Part shown: one piece after another, positions 12,930 to 25,042 of the stretch | How positions within the stretch are numbered: the first letter of the stretch is position 1 | How the letters are laid out: every line of letters begins with the position of its first letter | Assembly: GCA_018417955.1 (NCBI GenBank) | Contig: JACTVC010000050.1 | Coordinates: forward strand, 62,001-126,000 | Direction: 5' to 3' | Length of the DNA stretch: 64,000 bases | Source of the DNA: Laccaria trichodermophora | Taxonomy: Eukaryota; Basidiomycota; Agaricomycetes; Agaricales; Hydnangiaceae | Program-made: the position numbers and the translations under genes | Notes under the pieces: generated by a model | What the model saw: only the letters and a program-made list of their open reading frames with translations | The model's database searches: none | What the model was told of the DNA's origin: nothing

Positions 12930-15282
12930 CTATTGAAGCATTCGCACGTCCTGTGGAACACCTGAGCCTTTGCCAGCCGATCCAGCTGGCGACTTGGAAG
13001 GGGTGTTGTTGTCCTGTGGAGCTGTAGGAGCGACGGAAGGAACGGCGGGTCCTGCATTCGGTGCGGGAGCAACTGGGCCGTTCGTCGACACTGGAGAGGC
13101 TGGGCCATTAGATGGGGCTGGTCCAACATGGGGAAGGGATGAGCTTGGTTGCCCCGCGGGAGGAGCAGCGACATATGCTGGACCCGTTGGAGCTGGACCA
13201 TTGGCTGTTGCAGGCTTCACATCAACTGGGGCAGGGGAACCTTGCTTGGTATCATGTGGTGCAGGGCCGTTGGTGGATGGGGAAGAGGATGGTACAGGAC
13301 CTCCTTGAGCCGCAGTGGGTGCAGGCCCGTTGATGGGAGGGTTAGACAACGACGCGGGAGGAGCGACAGGTGCTCCTTGATTTTTAGGATCAGTGGGCGC
13401 GTTGCTGTCGGTGTGTTGCGGAGTGTATGGCACGGAACCTCCTTGAGCACCAGTAGGTGCAGGACCGTTGACAGGTGGGAGAGACGATGATGCAGGAGGA
13501 GCGATAGGTCCTCCTTGATTCTTAGGATCAGTTGGCGTGTTGCTGCCAGTGGGTGGCGAAGAGTATGGTGCGGGACCTCCTTGAGCTGCAGTGGGTGCAG
13601 CACCATTGATGGGAGGAATAGACAACGACGCGGGAGGAGCGACAGGTCCTCCTTGATTTTTAGGATCAGTTGGCGCCTTGCTGCCAGTGGGTGGCGAAGA
13701 GTATGGCGCGGGACCTCCTTGAGTTCCAGTAGGTGCAGGGCCATTGACAGGAGGGAGAGACGACGATACAGGAGGAGGGGGATGTGCTCCCAAGTCCTTG
13801 GAATCAGTTGGCGCGTCGCCGCCGCTGGATGGGGGGGAGTATGGCACGGGACCTCCTTGAGCAGCAGTAGGCGCAGGACCGTTGACAGAAGGAGGGGGAC
13901 GTGCTCCTGAGTCCTTGGGATCATTGCTGTCGGTGTGTGGCAGAGTGTACGGCGCGGGACCTCCTTGAGCACCAGTAGGCGCAGGACCGTTGACGGGAGG
14001 GAGGGATGACGATGCAGGAGGAGGGGGACGTGCTCCTGAGTCTTTGGAATCAGTTGGCGCGTCGCCGCCACTGGGCGGGGGAGTGTTTGGCGCGGGACCT
14101 CCTTGAGCACTAGCAGGTGCAGGACCGTTCACAGGAGGGAGGGATGACGATGCAGGAGGAGGGGGACGTGCTCCTGAGTCTTTGGAATCAGTTGGCGCGT
14201 CGCCGCCGCTGGGTGGGGGAGAGGATGGCGCAGGACCTCCTTGAGCACCAGTAGGTGCAGGACCGTTGGCAGGAGGGAGAGTCAATGACGCGGGAGGAGT
14301 GACAGGTCCTTGATCTTTAGGATCAGTTGGCGCGTTGCTGCCAGTGGGTTGCGAAGAGTATGGTGCGGGAGCTCCTTGAGCTCCAGTAGGCACGGGACCA
14401 TTGACGGGTGGGAGGGACGACGATACAGGTGGAGGAGGAAGAGGTCCTCCTGGCGCGTTGCTGCCAGTGGGTGTCTGAGGATCTTGCGCAGGACCTCCTT
14501 GAGCACCAGTAGGTGAAGGACCATTGGCAGGAGGAATAGATGACGGCGCATCAAGTCCTGGAGCGCTGTATACCGGAGGAAGCTGGAAGTGAAGCGAGGT
14601 AATCAATATATCGCGAAGAATTACAGTATTAGATCTCTTACCGCATGATGATCACCAGGTTCAACTTGGGGTGACTTGTTTGTCAACGGACCCCCTGTGG
14701 GTGGGAGATCTTTGGCGGGTGGGGTACCGCCAGGAAGGGAAGACGGGACGATGGGAGCTGCAGGATACCCTTGCGCGGGAGTTCCTTTGGTTGGTTCATT
14801 GGACGCTGGCCCGTTTGTCGCGGGGCGATTTGGCGCTGGGTTGTTTGTCGGAGGACCGTTGTGAGCTTTGGGAGCAGGGTTGCTCTGTGGGAGGTACGTT
14901 GGCGCTGGACCAGCGGGGGGGCTGCTCACTGGAGGAGGATACTTCAAATATTGGGTCAGATATTGGAGGTTGAGTGAAGTTAAAACCTTCGTACCAATCT
15001 CTGACCATCCGCTGAAGGAGCCACCTTCGCAGAATCAGCCGGAGACTCTGGCGCATGAGTATCAAGAACTTGGACCGGCGCAGGTCCGTTCACAGATGGC
15101 GCGGACGCGATCGCGGAAGGGGGCTGAACATAGAGATAAGAGTTTGTTTAGCGTTGAAATAAGCTTCATACCGAATGCTGAATGACACAAGAGGTCGATG
15201 GTAGGGGGATAGGACCAGCGTTTGCGAGTTGAATGGCGCAAAGCGCGAAAGCAATGAGCGTGAGGAAACGATTGGCTGCCAT
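12930..15282 (-). CDS. Secreted proline/alanine/glycine-rich tandem-repeat protein
   Basis: The function is unknown. The ATG at 15282 opens a clear signal peptide, MAANRFLTLIAFALCAIQLANA, followed by GPIPLPSTSC. Three introns separate four exons. The last runs from about 14583 to the stop at 12930 and forms one open frame of about 550 codons. From about 14570 to 13250 it holds ten copies of a degenerate 45-50-residue unit whose core is NGPAPTGAQGGPAPYS, followed by PTDPKNQG and PPASSSLPPVNG. The tail VAAPPAGQPSS...SAGKGSGVPQDVRMLQ is not repeated. There is almost no aromatic residue or cysteine in the mature protein, which is probably disordered and O-glycosylated. A cell-wall or extracellular structural role is possible but is inference. 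In the antisense and shifted frames the repeats create long spurious open frames. Confidence 0.85.
13250..14570 (-). repeat. Coding tandem repeat, about 10 units of 45-50 codons
   Basis: GPAPTGAQGG-type cores occur ten times inside the proline-rich gene. The units vary in length because the PPASSSLPP linker and the TDSKDSGA/TDPKNQG segment are gained or lost between them, as expected from unequal exchange or slippage. Confidence 0.85.
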
Positions 15283-17009
15283 TTGACTGGGATTAAGTGG
15301 ATAAGAATTGAACGAAAAGAAAACTGGGTTAGATGGCCTGAGCAACCGAGTCACCTTTATACAAGTTCTGAAGAAACGACCCGAAGAACACCTTAACTGC
15401 GCACCAAAAAAATCTCCAAACGGAAAGTCTTGGCTCGTTGTTAAACGTTAAACCCAGAGGTAATTTTCGTTCCTTCACACGACAAGAGCAACACCTCCAG
15501 AGCCCTAAACTGCGCATCAGTTAATGGAGTAAATAGCAGCGATAAAACAAGAGATAAAAATAACCACAGACCTTGCGCTCACAAAATCTGATCCGCAGAT
15601 CGGTCTTATGCTGCATGTATAAGTACGTCCCTGGCTACTTAGACTCACGTTGTTCTTTAATGATAACATTTCGGAGCCCATCAGCTGCGGAAGGAGTGTG
15701 ATTGGAGAAATTTACGCACATTGTATTGCCAGCTTTCCTGTAGGCTCGGGCTTGCGGCTGGAAACCCTCGGAGAATCAACGCCGCCATAGCTTGAATTCA
15801 TGATTAAATTTCAACAGATGGTATTCAACTGCCATTTCGCGTAAAATGGAACACTGCTGACATTCCGCACAATGCTCACCAGAATACACTCCGGCTTTTG
15901 AAGCCCTTTCAAAGAACGAAAGGATGAGCTTGAGAAACAGAGAACAACCACGCGGGGATGTCAAAATCGTCTTCTTGCCCCTCGAAGAGGGGAGACGAGG
16001 TATCCAGTGCCGGCGTACTTCTCAAGTGCCGCTATGTCATCCAAGTATAACGGGAAAAGAGTCGGTCGACGTCGTGCATTTGGATCTCTATCAAATTTTT
16101 TCAGCTTCGTCAAGGTAGACTTCACAAGCTGGAAACTAGACCTATTATTTATCCAAGTTGGATGAAGGAACAGGGAATCGATTCGACAACAATAATGAGT
16201 CGCAGATCATCGATCAACAGAGTATGGGCCCAATCTAAAACTATCAGGCATCAGGTGAATGCGAATCAATCATAAACGAAATGCGCAACGATTCAAAGCC
16301 ACTCGTCCAGACCTCTATTAACTCTGATCCTTTGCCTGCTCAATGCATCAAGTAAACCCCAAATTCGAAGTTCCCGCCAGTTTTGCACACCTGCGCGTCG
16401 GCAGAGTCGGAAAGGGAGTGGTGGCACACGTAGAGCGACTGCGCTCCGCAAATTAACTGTGTGGTCCACAAAAAGCTCAATAGAGGTCGAAATTTGAGAA
16501 CGGAGAGAATGTCCAAAGGCTGAAGTTGGGAAAGGCAAAACAATCCCGGCTTTTGCTTGTCCTTGCCAAACAACTAGCTTGGTGTTTCGTACGCGTAGGT
16601 GTACACAGGGCGCGTCAAAGTGCGTGCAGTCAAGTTGGGGAAGGGGGGTACACGTAGATAGCTCCGTCAAAAGCGGGCAAGACCGTCTGAAGTTGATGCG
16701 TGCTGAAGAGAGGGATAAATTGAACGTTCAACTTCGCGGCGCTGGTAGAAAAGGGGTGATAACTCGCCTGTATGCGGTCCCTCCGTAACATCCTGACAAA
16801 TTGTCGATGTCTTGTCGGGTGGTGATGCAAGTGCCGAAGTCGCGAAGTGGAGAGAGCTGAGCGCGTCAATCTGCGATTGTTGGAGTCCACGAATATAAAA
16901 TGAGAAAGCTACAATGCCACGCGGACTTTGTTTGTGCTATGCCTTCGGAACCTAACACGAATCTAATTTCAAACCTCAACAAAACCTCGACTTCCGCCAT
17001 CGATATCGT
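15283..17009. other. Intergenic, no gene recognised
   Basis: The left part is the promoter side of the proline-rich gene. The right part leads into the F-box gene, with an AATATAAAAT motif near 16891. Small open frames on both strands match nothing I know. Confidence 0.4.
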
Positions 17010-17520
17010 GTGATGGCGGAACGACTTCCTGACGAGCTTCTAAAGGAGATATTGTCACCGCTGCTTGACGTATCTGAAGAAAAGTTTCTAGACTCTTCTG
17101 ACCTCGCAAAATTTCCCTTTTCCCTTTCTCCCCTATCTTCGTCGGTTGTCCTGGAAGTCTGCAAGAGCTGGCTGCCCATCTCCACCCCCTTGCTCTACCG
17201 TGTCGTCATCCTTCGGTCCAATGCTCAGGCCAAAGCTTTAGAGCGTGCACTGAAAAGTAACAAATCATTTGGTCTATTCATCAAAAAGCTGCGCGTGGAG
17301 GGTATGGGGCACAATGAAGACGATTCTCCAGGCCTCGCCGAACATCGCGCACCTGTGGGTTACATTGGCTCTGAGATCTGAGGCGAACGTATCTGGCCTG
17401 TGCCTCTCGCTTTCGAGTATCAACCCGTCGCGCGTTACACCGCTATTTGGGCCCCAGGGTGATGGCAGAATGCCGAAATTCCTGATCGGCATCAAACCTC
17501 TCCCCTGTCGGCTATCCAAT
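17010..17520 (+). pseudogene. F-box protein, N-terminal part, frameshifted
   Basis: The reading frame from 17010 encodes a typical F-box (LPDELLKEILSPLLD ... VVLEVCKSWLPISTPLLYR), the adaptor motif that ties substrate receptors to SKP1 in SCF ubiquitin ligases. Next comes ALERALKSNKSFGLFIKKLRVEG. Between about 17303 and 17315 the frame shifts: the continuation MKTILQASPNIAHLWVTLAL is found in another frame up to about 17440. The similarity then stops before any complete leucine-rich-like C-terminal region. Fragments of that downstream region reappear from about 18800. I read it as a decayed member of the large F-box family of mushrooms, possibly once continuous with 18800-20660. An unusual intron at the shift is not fully excluded. 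Confidence 0.65.
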
Positions 17521-18799
17521 TGACAGCTGTTGGGCAGCCTGCCGGATCCCAGCTGATAGCTAGGAGTTTACTTTGTGGACACCAGCTCTCGTCTAAAGCT
17601 GTTCACCAGCGTCGCCCACAAATTATGATACCTCCACATTTCTCACTAAAGTACCATGTTTTTATGAAGTGCATAGTATCTAGCACCTCTTAAACCCTTA
17701 AATTTATATTTTCTCATGTCAGATTCACCCCCCTTTGGAACAACTTTAGCGAAACGCACTTGAGTCGGTTGAGGAAGAGTGTGGGAATTATGTTCATACT
17801 CAGCGTACTCCGCAGCTTCAAAAAGGGCGCAAACTCTTGTCATCAACCCCATTGCCCTCCCTCCTCAGGCTACAACCTCACCACAATCACACGTCTTTGC
17901 CGCTGCCACCATCGTTATCGACCACGTCATGCCTCTCCTCCGTCTCCAGCTCCACACCAACGCCCAACTGGCAAAGTTTGGAGGGGGTCAAGCGTTGCCA
18001 GCAACGACACCACCAACCAGCCACGGACGCGAACTCGCTGCCACGTCGACACCCTGTTGACCAACCCCGGCGTCATGCTCGACGTCCCCTCGCCTGTCAC
18101 GTTAGGCTCCCTTGCTTGGTAAGTACTATCGGGGGCTGCTGCCCTCACTGTTTCGTTTGTCCAAACCCTGTCGCAGTAAGTCGTTGACGTCAACCTATGA
18201 TGTCTACCTGCTAATGTGTACATTCCCTCTCTAGAGTACTTCACCCCTCATGTCGCTAACTGCTCGCCGTCACGTCACCTTCACCAGTCAACGAAGGGAC
18301 CATCAGTCAACAAAGGGACCACCAGTCAACGAAGGGGGGCACATGGGAGAGTGTATCATGATAGCAGGGAAGGGAGCCATTGGGGGTAAGCAATAACATA
18401 TACCTACCCTCTCCAGTTGCAGTAGTAGTATTGGTCAATCATATATGAATTATCCCCCTCATTGTTACTGAGTAAAAAATATCATAAATTTTTCTAAACT
18501 ATGTGCTTGGATTGAGGTGGGGATTTGAATTGGATTTTCAGGTGGTTGAATACATAGTGACCATACTATAATACATACCCCCTCTACATAACCACCCACG
18601 AGGATGATAGCCAGGATGGTCAGCTGGGAATGGGCTGGACCCGACACGTCTATTCCAGCTAACCTGGCACCAGACCCCTATTAGTTCGATTTTGAGCTGG
18701 TGGCCAGCATCCGTCACACTGGTGACAATGTGGGAAAATGTAGTGGAGATGCCGCGTGCTCCAGGTTGCTTCCACATCTGGCCCAAATAGTGGTGTACA
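17521..18799. other. Spacer inside the F-box region, no gene recognised
   Basis: This 1.3 kb separates the F-box N-terminus from the related middle segment. It includes a C-rich stretch near 17840-18110 with open frames in several phases, and a short direct repeat of GTCAACGAAGGG-like units at about 18287-18340. No transposon ends are obvious to me, though an insertion would explain the layout. Confidence 0.4.
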
Positions 18800-20660
18800 T
18801 TGCATGATTCTTGGTATGAGGCTCGGAATGCCCAGGTGCTCAAGCTCGCCGAGACGCTACGCCATTGTTTGGAGAAATGGACGAAACTGGTATGTGGATT
18901 CACTCTATCAGCTGTTGTAGAACTTATGGTTCTGCACCAGACCACGGTTGATCTACCATATCTTTCAGAGCACCGTGTCACCATTAGTGCGGACTCACTT
19001 GCACAATCCTTGGTTGTCTCGAAATCCCTCAAAACTGTAAATGCACTCACCAGGACTTACTATTCCATCCCATCATGGCTTCGGATCCTTGGCGACAGCA
19101 CCTCCCTCGAGTCTATCCACTTACGACCGACAACCTTCGCGTCCTTTCTATCTCAGCTTCAACAGCTCCCAAGGCTACAGAGTCTGGTGGTCTTCGACGA
19201 GGTCTCACCGTCAGTGAATTTCTCTCCTCCGTCAGGATGCCTCCATTTTACATTTTTACGGCAGGGACTCACATGCGTCTGGGGAGATTGAACCATCAAA
19301 TGACTCAAGTCTGGGTCCCACCTTGATACCTAGCAACTTCACCTCTAATCCCATGCGCGTAACGCCCCTTTCGCATGTATCGCAAGACTTGCGTGATCGC
19401 GCCTGGGATTTAATAATTCAGTTCGCAATTGGAATCAATGCCCTCGAAGATGAGCGCCTACCGACATCAGGTGATGTCATAACATGGAACAAAACACGTT
19501 TAGCGCTTTGTCATGTCTCAAAATACTTCAAAGTAAGTCTCGAAACCGTTTAATACTTCTCTTCATAACCTTTATCAAACACTCCTGATAATTGTGCAGA
19601 CGCTGATCGAGCCATATCTATACGCGTATCCCATGTTTACAGGCATAGACTCAAGGCTACGTGGCTTTGCTGCCCGCCTCAAGGAGGACCCATCTCTGCG
19701 AACGCGCCTCCGAGCTCTGTACATGGCGGGTGGTGCCATCTATCCCTTCAGAATTCAAGGTGATATACAAGATACTCTTCAGCAAATTTTCGAAGATGGC
19801 GCAGTCGCCCACGAGAACAAGATGGCAGTTGTTCGCGTGTGTGGTTTAGGCGAAGCCAGATCCTGTGCGCGCATTCGTTGGGATGTATTCGAATCTATGG
19901 CGTCAGCCAGGCCACGTGGTCCAACCATCTCCCTTCGTAACCTTCATATTGAGATCTGCGCTTCGCATCCTTGCAGGTGCGGTTCTGATTGAATTCTCAG
20001 AGAGTCCGAAGAACATTAACCGAAATAATCTTCCAAACCTGGAGCGCGTTGAGCTGACGGCGGTCTCTCCCTCCTGCTTAAAGGTGCTTTCATTGAAACT
20101 GGGTATGGCTGACTGTTTCTAGATTACCGATGTTGCATACCATGTCCCTTCCATCGTCGAAGGGTAAAGCACTGCTGTTTCTGGAATCGCATGGTTCCAA
20201 ACTAAGTGTCCTGGACATTGAACTAGAGCATGAACTGAGAGCAGAGAACCTCTCCGTCTTCGACCTTTGTCCAAACTTGGTCTCCTTGACTATGAGGGCA
20301 TTCAACAATGTGTGTATAGTTTCGAGCCTCGTTTGCGCTTTCCTTTGATATTTGAATAACAATTTTACAGACTCAGGGTCTCCTCAATCCTGCCAGCCAA
20401 TTCACACAGTCGAAGCTCACAAAGATCGTCTTGCTGAGGAATCCAGCTATCAGTGGCAAGAGGTTCGATACTTTCGAATAGCCATTATCTTCAGAACTAA
20501 ATCCGAGTATCCAAGATTCAACCATAAAATTCACGCCAGTTTCTTTGAAGCCATCGACGCCAAGAATTTTCCTGTTCTCCAAGAAATACAGGTAGACTTT
20601 TGCGAGTGGCCGATCCTCGAGTACGTGGCGATTCCTTCGTTCGCCCAGATCAATGTCTGA
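18800..20660 (+). pseudogene. F-box-family protein, middle and C-terminal region, decayed
   Basis: A series of exon-like blocks on the plus strand reads in family order: WYEARNAQVLKLAETLRHCL, WLRILGDSTSLESIHL, then DLRDRAWDLIIQFAIGI, TLIEPYLYAYPMFTGI and IRWDVFESMASARPRGPTI. These are followed by NLERVELTAVSPSCLKVLS, LCPNLVSLTMRAFNN and FEAIDAKNFPVLQEIQVDFC. I know such blocks from the leucine-rich-like C-terminal portions of basidiomycete F-box proteins. Several joins are normal short introns (for example about 20310-20371). The stretch at about 20475-20510 contains a stop and an apparent single-base shift before TKSEYPRFNHKI. No F-box precedes the first block directly. It could be two fused partial copies. 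Confidence 0.6.
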
Positions 20661-21493
20661 TTAACTCACGCTCAACTCATAGGCATGAGATAAAGAAGAG
20701 TGTCTGGCCTAGGTGGGCCGAATGTCTGGCAACACATAATATTAGGTTGACAGACAAGGATGGACGGCATTGGAGGCCCCGGTTGCAGTCGTCGAGACGC
20801 CGATGACGCGTGGACCACCGGTCGACGGAAATCTTGCGATGGGCCGCGCCGCCTGTGCCCTTTGCCTTGGTTAGCTGAGGGTTAACGCAGTTGCCCTTGA
20901 GAACGGTTCCGGAGAAGGCCTATCGCGAGAGGGACATGTTTGATCATTGTGGGGGTATTGAACGCAAAACGGAGCACGACTTGGCAGTTTGACATACCGA
21001 AAACATCAGTGGAAAGTGCGAGTGAGCAGCTGGCCAGCGTTTCGAGATGGAGGGTTCTAACATGTTGAATGCTACGATTCGGCGTTGCTCTCGAGAGCTT
21101 TATTGCTTGGTTTTTGGAGTGGTGTCGAATCCTTGTTTTCTTGCCGTTCTGGATGCGCTTGCTACCAACTTCGTCTGATCGAGTATGTGTGTTATGCATC
21201 ACGTGCCAAATATTGTGCCAAACACCAATGAAGTTCAACTTACACAGTTACACTCGACGCCAACTCGACGCGTTCAACACAAAGTGAAAGATGCGAAGCA
21301 GAATAACTAGCGGGAGGAAGTTAGTCTTCTTGGCCTTTCGCCGCTGAGGAAGAGAAGCTATATGGGGCCTGGGCTACCTCTTGCAGCTCTCGTCCCTTTC
21401 TCACTGCCCCGCACAGCTTTGCTTGGCGACGTTTATGAATCGACCCGCTCGCATGATGCTCCTAGCAACCCAAACTACCCACCAGTAATCACC
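20661..21493. other. Intergenic, no gene recognised
   Basis: This lies between the F-box remnant and the GTPase gene and should contain the GTPase promoter. No conserved coding block is seen on either strand. Confidence 0.4.
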
Positions 21494-22320
21494 ATGAGCC
21501 ATCCTACAAGCGAAGATATTATTCGAAGAGTCAAACTAGTCCTTGTAGGAGACGGAGGGTGCGGAAAGGTTTGTATCCTATCACAACTTTAGGAGGGTCT
21601 TTGCTCAACTCGATAAAACAAGTCGTCACTTGTGACTACCTACGTATCTGGAGATTTCCCAGAAGTGGGTACCATCATTTAACTTTCTCTCACTACCCTT
21701 CAATGGTTTACCAGGCATACGTTCGCACTGTTTGCGACGTCTGCACGATAAATATCGACGTCGACGGAAAGCAGATTGAATCCTCGTTGTGGGATACTGC
21801 CGGCCAACAAGATTATGCTTGCCTCAGACTTTTAACATACACCAGCTGTGATGCGGTTATGATTTGCTTTGCCATCGATTCCCCGGTGTCGCTACAAAAT
21901 GTTCAAGAAAATGTGAGTTTCTCTGATTGTATATTTAACCCTCACTCCCAAATTTGAATTCGCAATAGTGGATTGAAGAGGTACTGCATTATTGCACTGG
22001 GGTACCGATACTTCTCGTCGGATGTAAAATGGACCTAAGGAACGATCCTGAATCGATTGATAAGCTCGAGAAGATTGGCAGAACACACGTTACGCTAGAA
22101 GAGGTTTGCATCTACGACTGTCGTTCTTCTCTTAAAATTCCTCAACGGCTTTTAGGGCATGTCGGTAGCTCAAAAGATTGGAGCGACGCATTATTTGGAG
22201 ACTTCCTCCAAAAGAGGAACTGGTGTTCATGAAGTCTTTGAGCGTGCTGCGCGTGAGGCTTTTCGATACCATGTAGGAAAGGAGAAGAAAAGGCGTCGGG
22301 GAATCTGTACTATTGTATAA
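21494..22320 (+). CDS. Divergent Rho-family small GTPase
   Basis: This is a Ras-superfamily GTP-binding switch closest to the Rho subfamily, encoded by several exons. The ATG at 21494 (MSHPTSEDIIRRVKL) was chosen because it opens directly before the G1 loop LVGDGGCGK. Exon 2 gives SSLVTTYVSGDFPE. Exon 3 gives the switch I region YVRTVCDVCTINIDVDGK, then LWDTAGQQDYACLRLLTY (G3) and AVMICFAIDSPVSLQNVQEN. Later exons give VPILLVGCKMDLRNDPES (G4, the Rho-type GCKxDL), GMSVAQKIGATHYLETSSK (G5) and a basic tail KEKKRRG. The tail ends in CTIV, a CaaX box for prenylation and membrane anchoring. The effector loop departs from the usual Rho PTVFENY, keeping only the threonine and valine. The G motifs are intact, so GTP binding is likely, but its effectors are probably unusual. 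Confidence 0.88.
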
Positions 22321-22501
22321 CGAGCTAGGTCATTGAGCCCTGACACCTTATTGACCCATTCGTGTATTTGGAAGTCAGTGCGTACAAATGTTGTCCAATT
22401 TACAAAAATGTTCTATGCTAGCAAGAGAATAAATCATAGAATCGACGTCCCCAGATACCACCCAAATTAATCTTCGTGTTTGAGTACTCCATGACATCAC
22501 T

Positions 22502-24985
22502 TTACACCCTACTAACGTGAAGTGGAAGTTGAATTTTAGTGCCCTCGCCAGCCACAGTCGGCGTAGCAACAGTGGTCATTTGCCAGAATATCTTCTTTTC
22601 GGAGGGAGCGAAGCGGAAAGACTCGATCAAAAGTGACAGCACCACCTCTATAGCATAGCCAAAAAAAGTGAAAGGTCATCATAAAAGAAAGAGTTGAAAC
22701 GTCGCTTGGAAGACGTACTGATTTCAATTTGTGATACTTTAAAGCCGCTATGGGAAACTTAGTCAAGCTATCGCGTAGAAAAACAAACCAAAACGTACAT
22801 GCAAGCCCGCCCTCCTCCAAGAAACGTCATCCTACACAAGATGGCGTCAAAATAAAATAAAATCGGTACAACTGCCGACTCACAAGTGCGAGTAGATTCC
22901 TGGGACATGCGCATCGGAGACAGATGAGGGAAGAGGAGAAAGCCACCGCTCCGGGATCCATTCAAGCGCATCGGGGCCCCAAATATCCGGGTTCCGGTTA
23001 GCCTCAATGATTGATATAAAGAGGTTTGTGTTGTTCGGGACTAATATTTCATGGATTTCCTTTCCGTTGAGACCTGTCACAGGCTTAGAGAGAGGCATTA
23101 TGATGTCCTGCCGTGTCCTATATAAAGATATAGTCAGAAAGAATTGACGACATTGGAAAAACAGAGTGCGCGCACGTTCTAGTCAGGAATGACACCGGAG
23201 GGTAGAGGCGAAGAGTTTCTCTAACAATGGCTTCAAGATATGGTAGAGCACTCAGTTCATCGTAAGGTAGGTCTCCATTCTCGGCACGGGCCTCGGTGAT
23301 TTCACGGCGCAATTTCTCTTGGATTTCTGGGTGCTGCGCTAGTAAATGGAGCGAACGAGATAGTGCGCTCGACGTTGTGTCCACCGCAGCGAATGTCAAG
23401 GCACTAATCAGAATGAAGGGGTTCAACACAACGGCATCATTACGACACAGCAGATAGTACACACGTTATTTGTGCAATAAGTTCATCTTCGTCAAGTTTA
23501 TCCTCTTCTGATGCGTCCATGTTGGCTCTCACTAAAAGAGATCATGGAAAGAATTTAGGCATAAAACCGGATTGACGTACTCAGCATGCTCATGATGTCC
23601 TTACCCTGCCCAATCTGCCTCGCCACGACATCGTCCCCGTCCAACAATGCCTTCTTCTTTGATTCGAAGATTTCTATGGATGTCCTATGCATCGTATCGA
23701 CAATGTCGCGCGCGTCGTGTATGGCCTTCCACGGAAGCATGTCGATGATGAAGCGGCGAAATTGTGGGCTACCAATCTTGGTCACAAAGTACAAATATTC
23801 TTGAACGAACACCATCTTCATGGCAGCCGACCTTGAGGGATGTTCATTCCATGTTTTAAAAAAAAAGTCTGCAGACGAACTCACCCTAAACTTTTCATTG
23901 CTGCACTGTATGGATTTGGGATGACATTTTCTGCAAGAGTGTCAAAGGAGTATCCAAATCCACTCTGGCCTATCAGTTCAAGCGTGGTTCGCCCCATCCA
24001 CGAAACCATGTCAATCTGAAATTTATTGAATGAGGAGATAGAGAACATCTCGGTGTTGCGGCGTACCTCTTGGGGACCGTTGCTAACCTTCTTCGCAATG
24101 GAGTCCCTAAGCTACAGCAGAAGTTGAGTTCGTTTCGACATATCAATGACCTCAAGCTGACTCTATGAGTTACACTGTAGAATACGGGTACTGTGGAACC
24201 GTTTGTGAACACATCGGGAAGACGCAGCGAATTGACTGACCCATCTCACGGATATTGGCAACAGAAAATACTGGGTTGAACATTTTCCTTTGCCGGCGGT
24301 GGTAGTCCCCTTGAATAAATCAAGACCGCGGATACATAGTGTTCACTCGCGTGACATACCTAGGGTAGACATCAACGCTTTACCGAAAAGCAAAAGGTTT
24401 CCTCTGGGTGACGGAGGTGGTCAGAGTGGTAATGGAATGGTCATTCAAAAGAAAAGAATTACTGTATGAATGCCGATGTTTCTTCATAGATGTATTGATC
24501 CTGCCGGCCGTGAGCGCTAATACGTTATCAAACGGAGTAACTGACCTTGATAACGATGTGGTGCAAAGCCTTTGGATCGAATACGTAGAGCTGGTTTTCC
24601 TATATTGTTCGAACAAATTGTTTGATTGCATTCTTCCTCCAAGAAAAGTTAACGCACACCAAAAAGAGCCTTAACCTTCACCACTCCTCCATCTAACACA
24701 CCCGCGTTCAGTTCCCCAATCAATGTATAACAGAGGACTGACATTTCGCTGCGATGTCCTTGTGGAAGTCCCAACCGTAAATCGTAAAAAGTTGCCGAAA
24801 GTTTCCTGCGATAAATGCTCAGGGACAATCCATTCCGCGAGGAGAAATATACCTTGGAAAAACGATGGAGAGGGAGGTCCTGGGATGTTATCCAAAGATG
24901 TCTTTACGAAGTACTGGCGGACTATCCGCCAGAACGCGAAAGAGAAGCCGTATAGAAATATCGCTTGAAGAATTAGATAGAGCAT
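22502..24985 (-). CDS. Cytochrome P450 monooxygenase (copy B)
   Basis: This is a minus-strand P450, paralogous to its neighbours, with the same multi-intron layout. I chose the ATG at 24985 (MLYLILQAIFLYGFSFAFW) because it aligns with the other copies. An in-frame ATG 51 nt further upstream (MPNRCSLSP) lies on the TATA box. Landmarks are the anchor helix, DNIPGPPSPSFFQG, DMLPWKAIHDARDIVDT, RTSIEIFESKKKALLDGDD, LTFAAVDTTSSALSR, VRETLRLYPPVSFL (ExxR), WIPERWLSPLP and FLGGGRACM at the haem loop. The C-terminus ATPTVAGEGTKIQLPLHVSRV ends at the TAA at 22502-22504. No disabling change is seen. It is more similar to copy C than to copy A, and the similarity to C continues upstream of the start. The substrate is unknown. 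Confidence 0.9.
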
Positions 24986-25035
24986 GGGGGCGGAGCATGA
25001 ATAGAGAAGGGGTGAGAGAGAGCATCTGTTTGGCA

Positions 25036-25042
25036 TATATAG
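25036..25042 (-). promoter_or_regulatory. TATA box of P450 copy B
   Basis: TATATAG lies 51 nt upstream of the chosen start at 24985, in the conserved context GGCATATATAGC shared with copy C. Confidence 0.6.

Noticed and set aside
13217..14554. 297- and 90-codon frames, and plus-strand frames, over the proline-rich gene
   Set aside because: These are shadow frames of the in-frame repeat array. The signal peptide and splice pattern fix the true frame.
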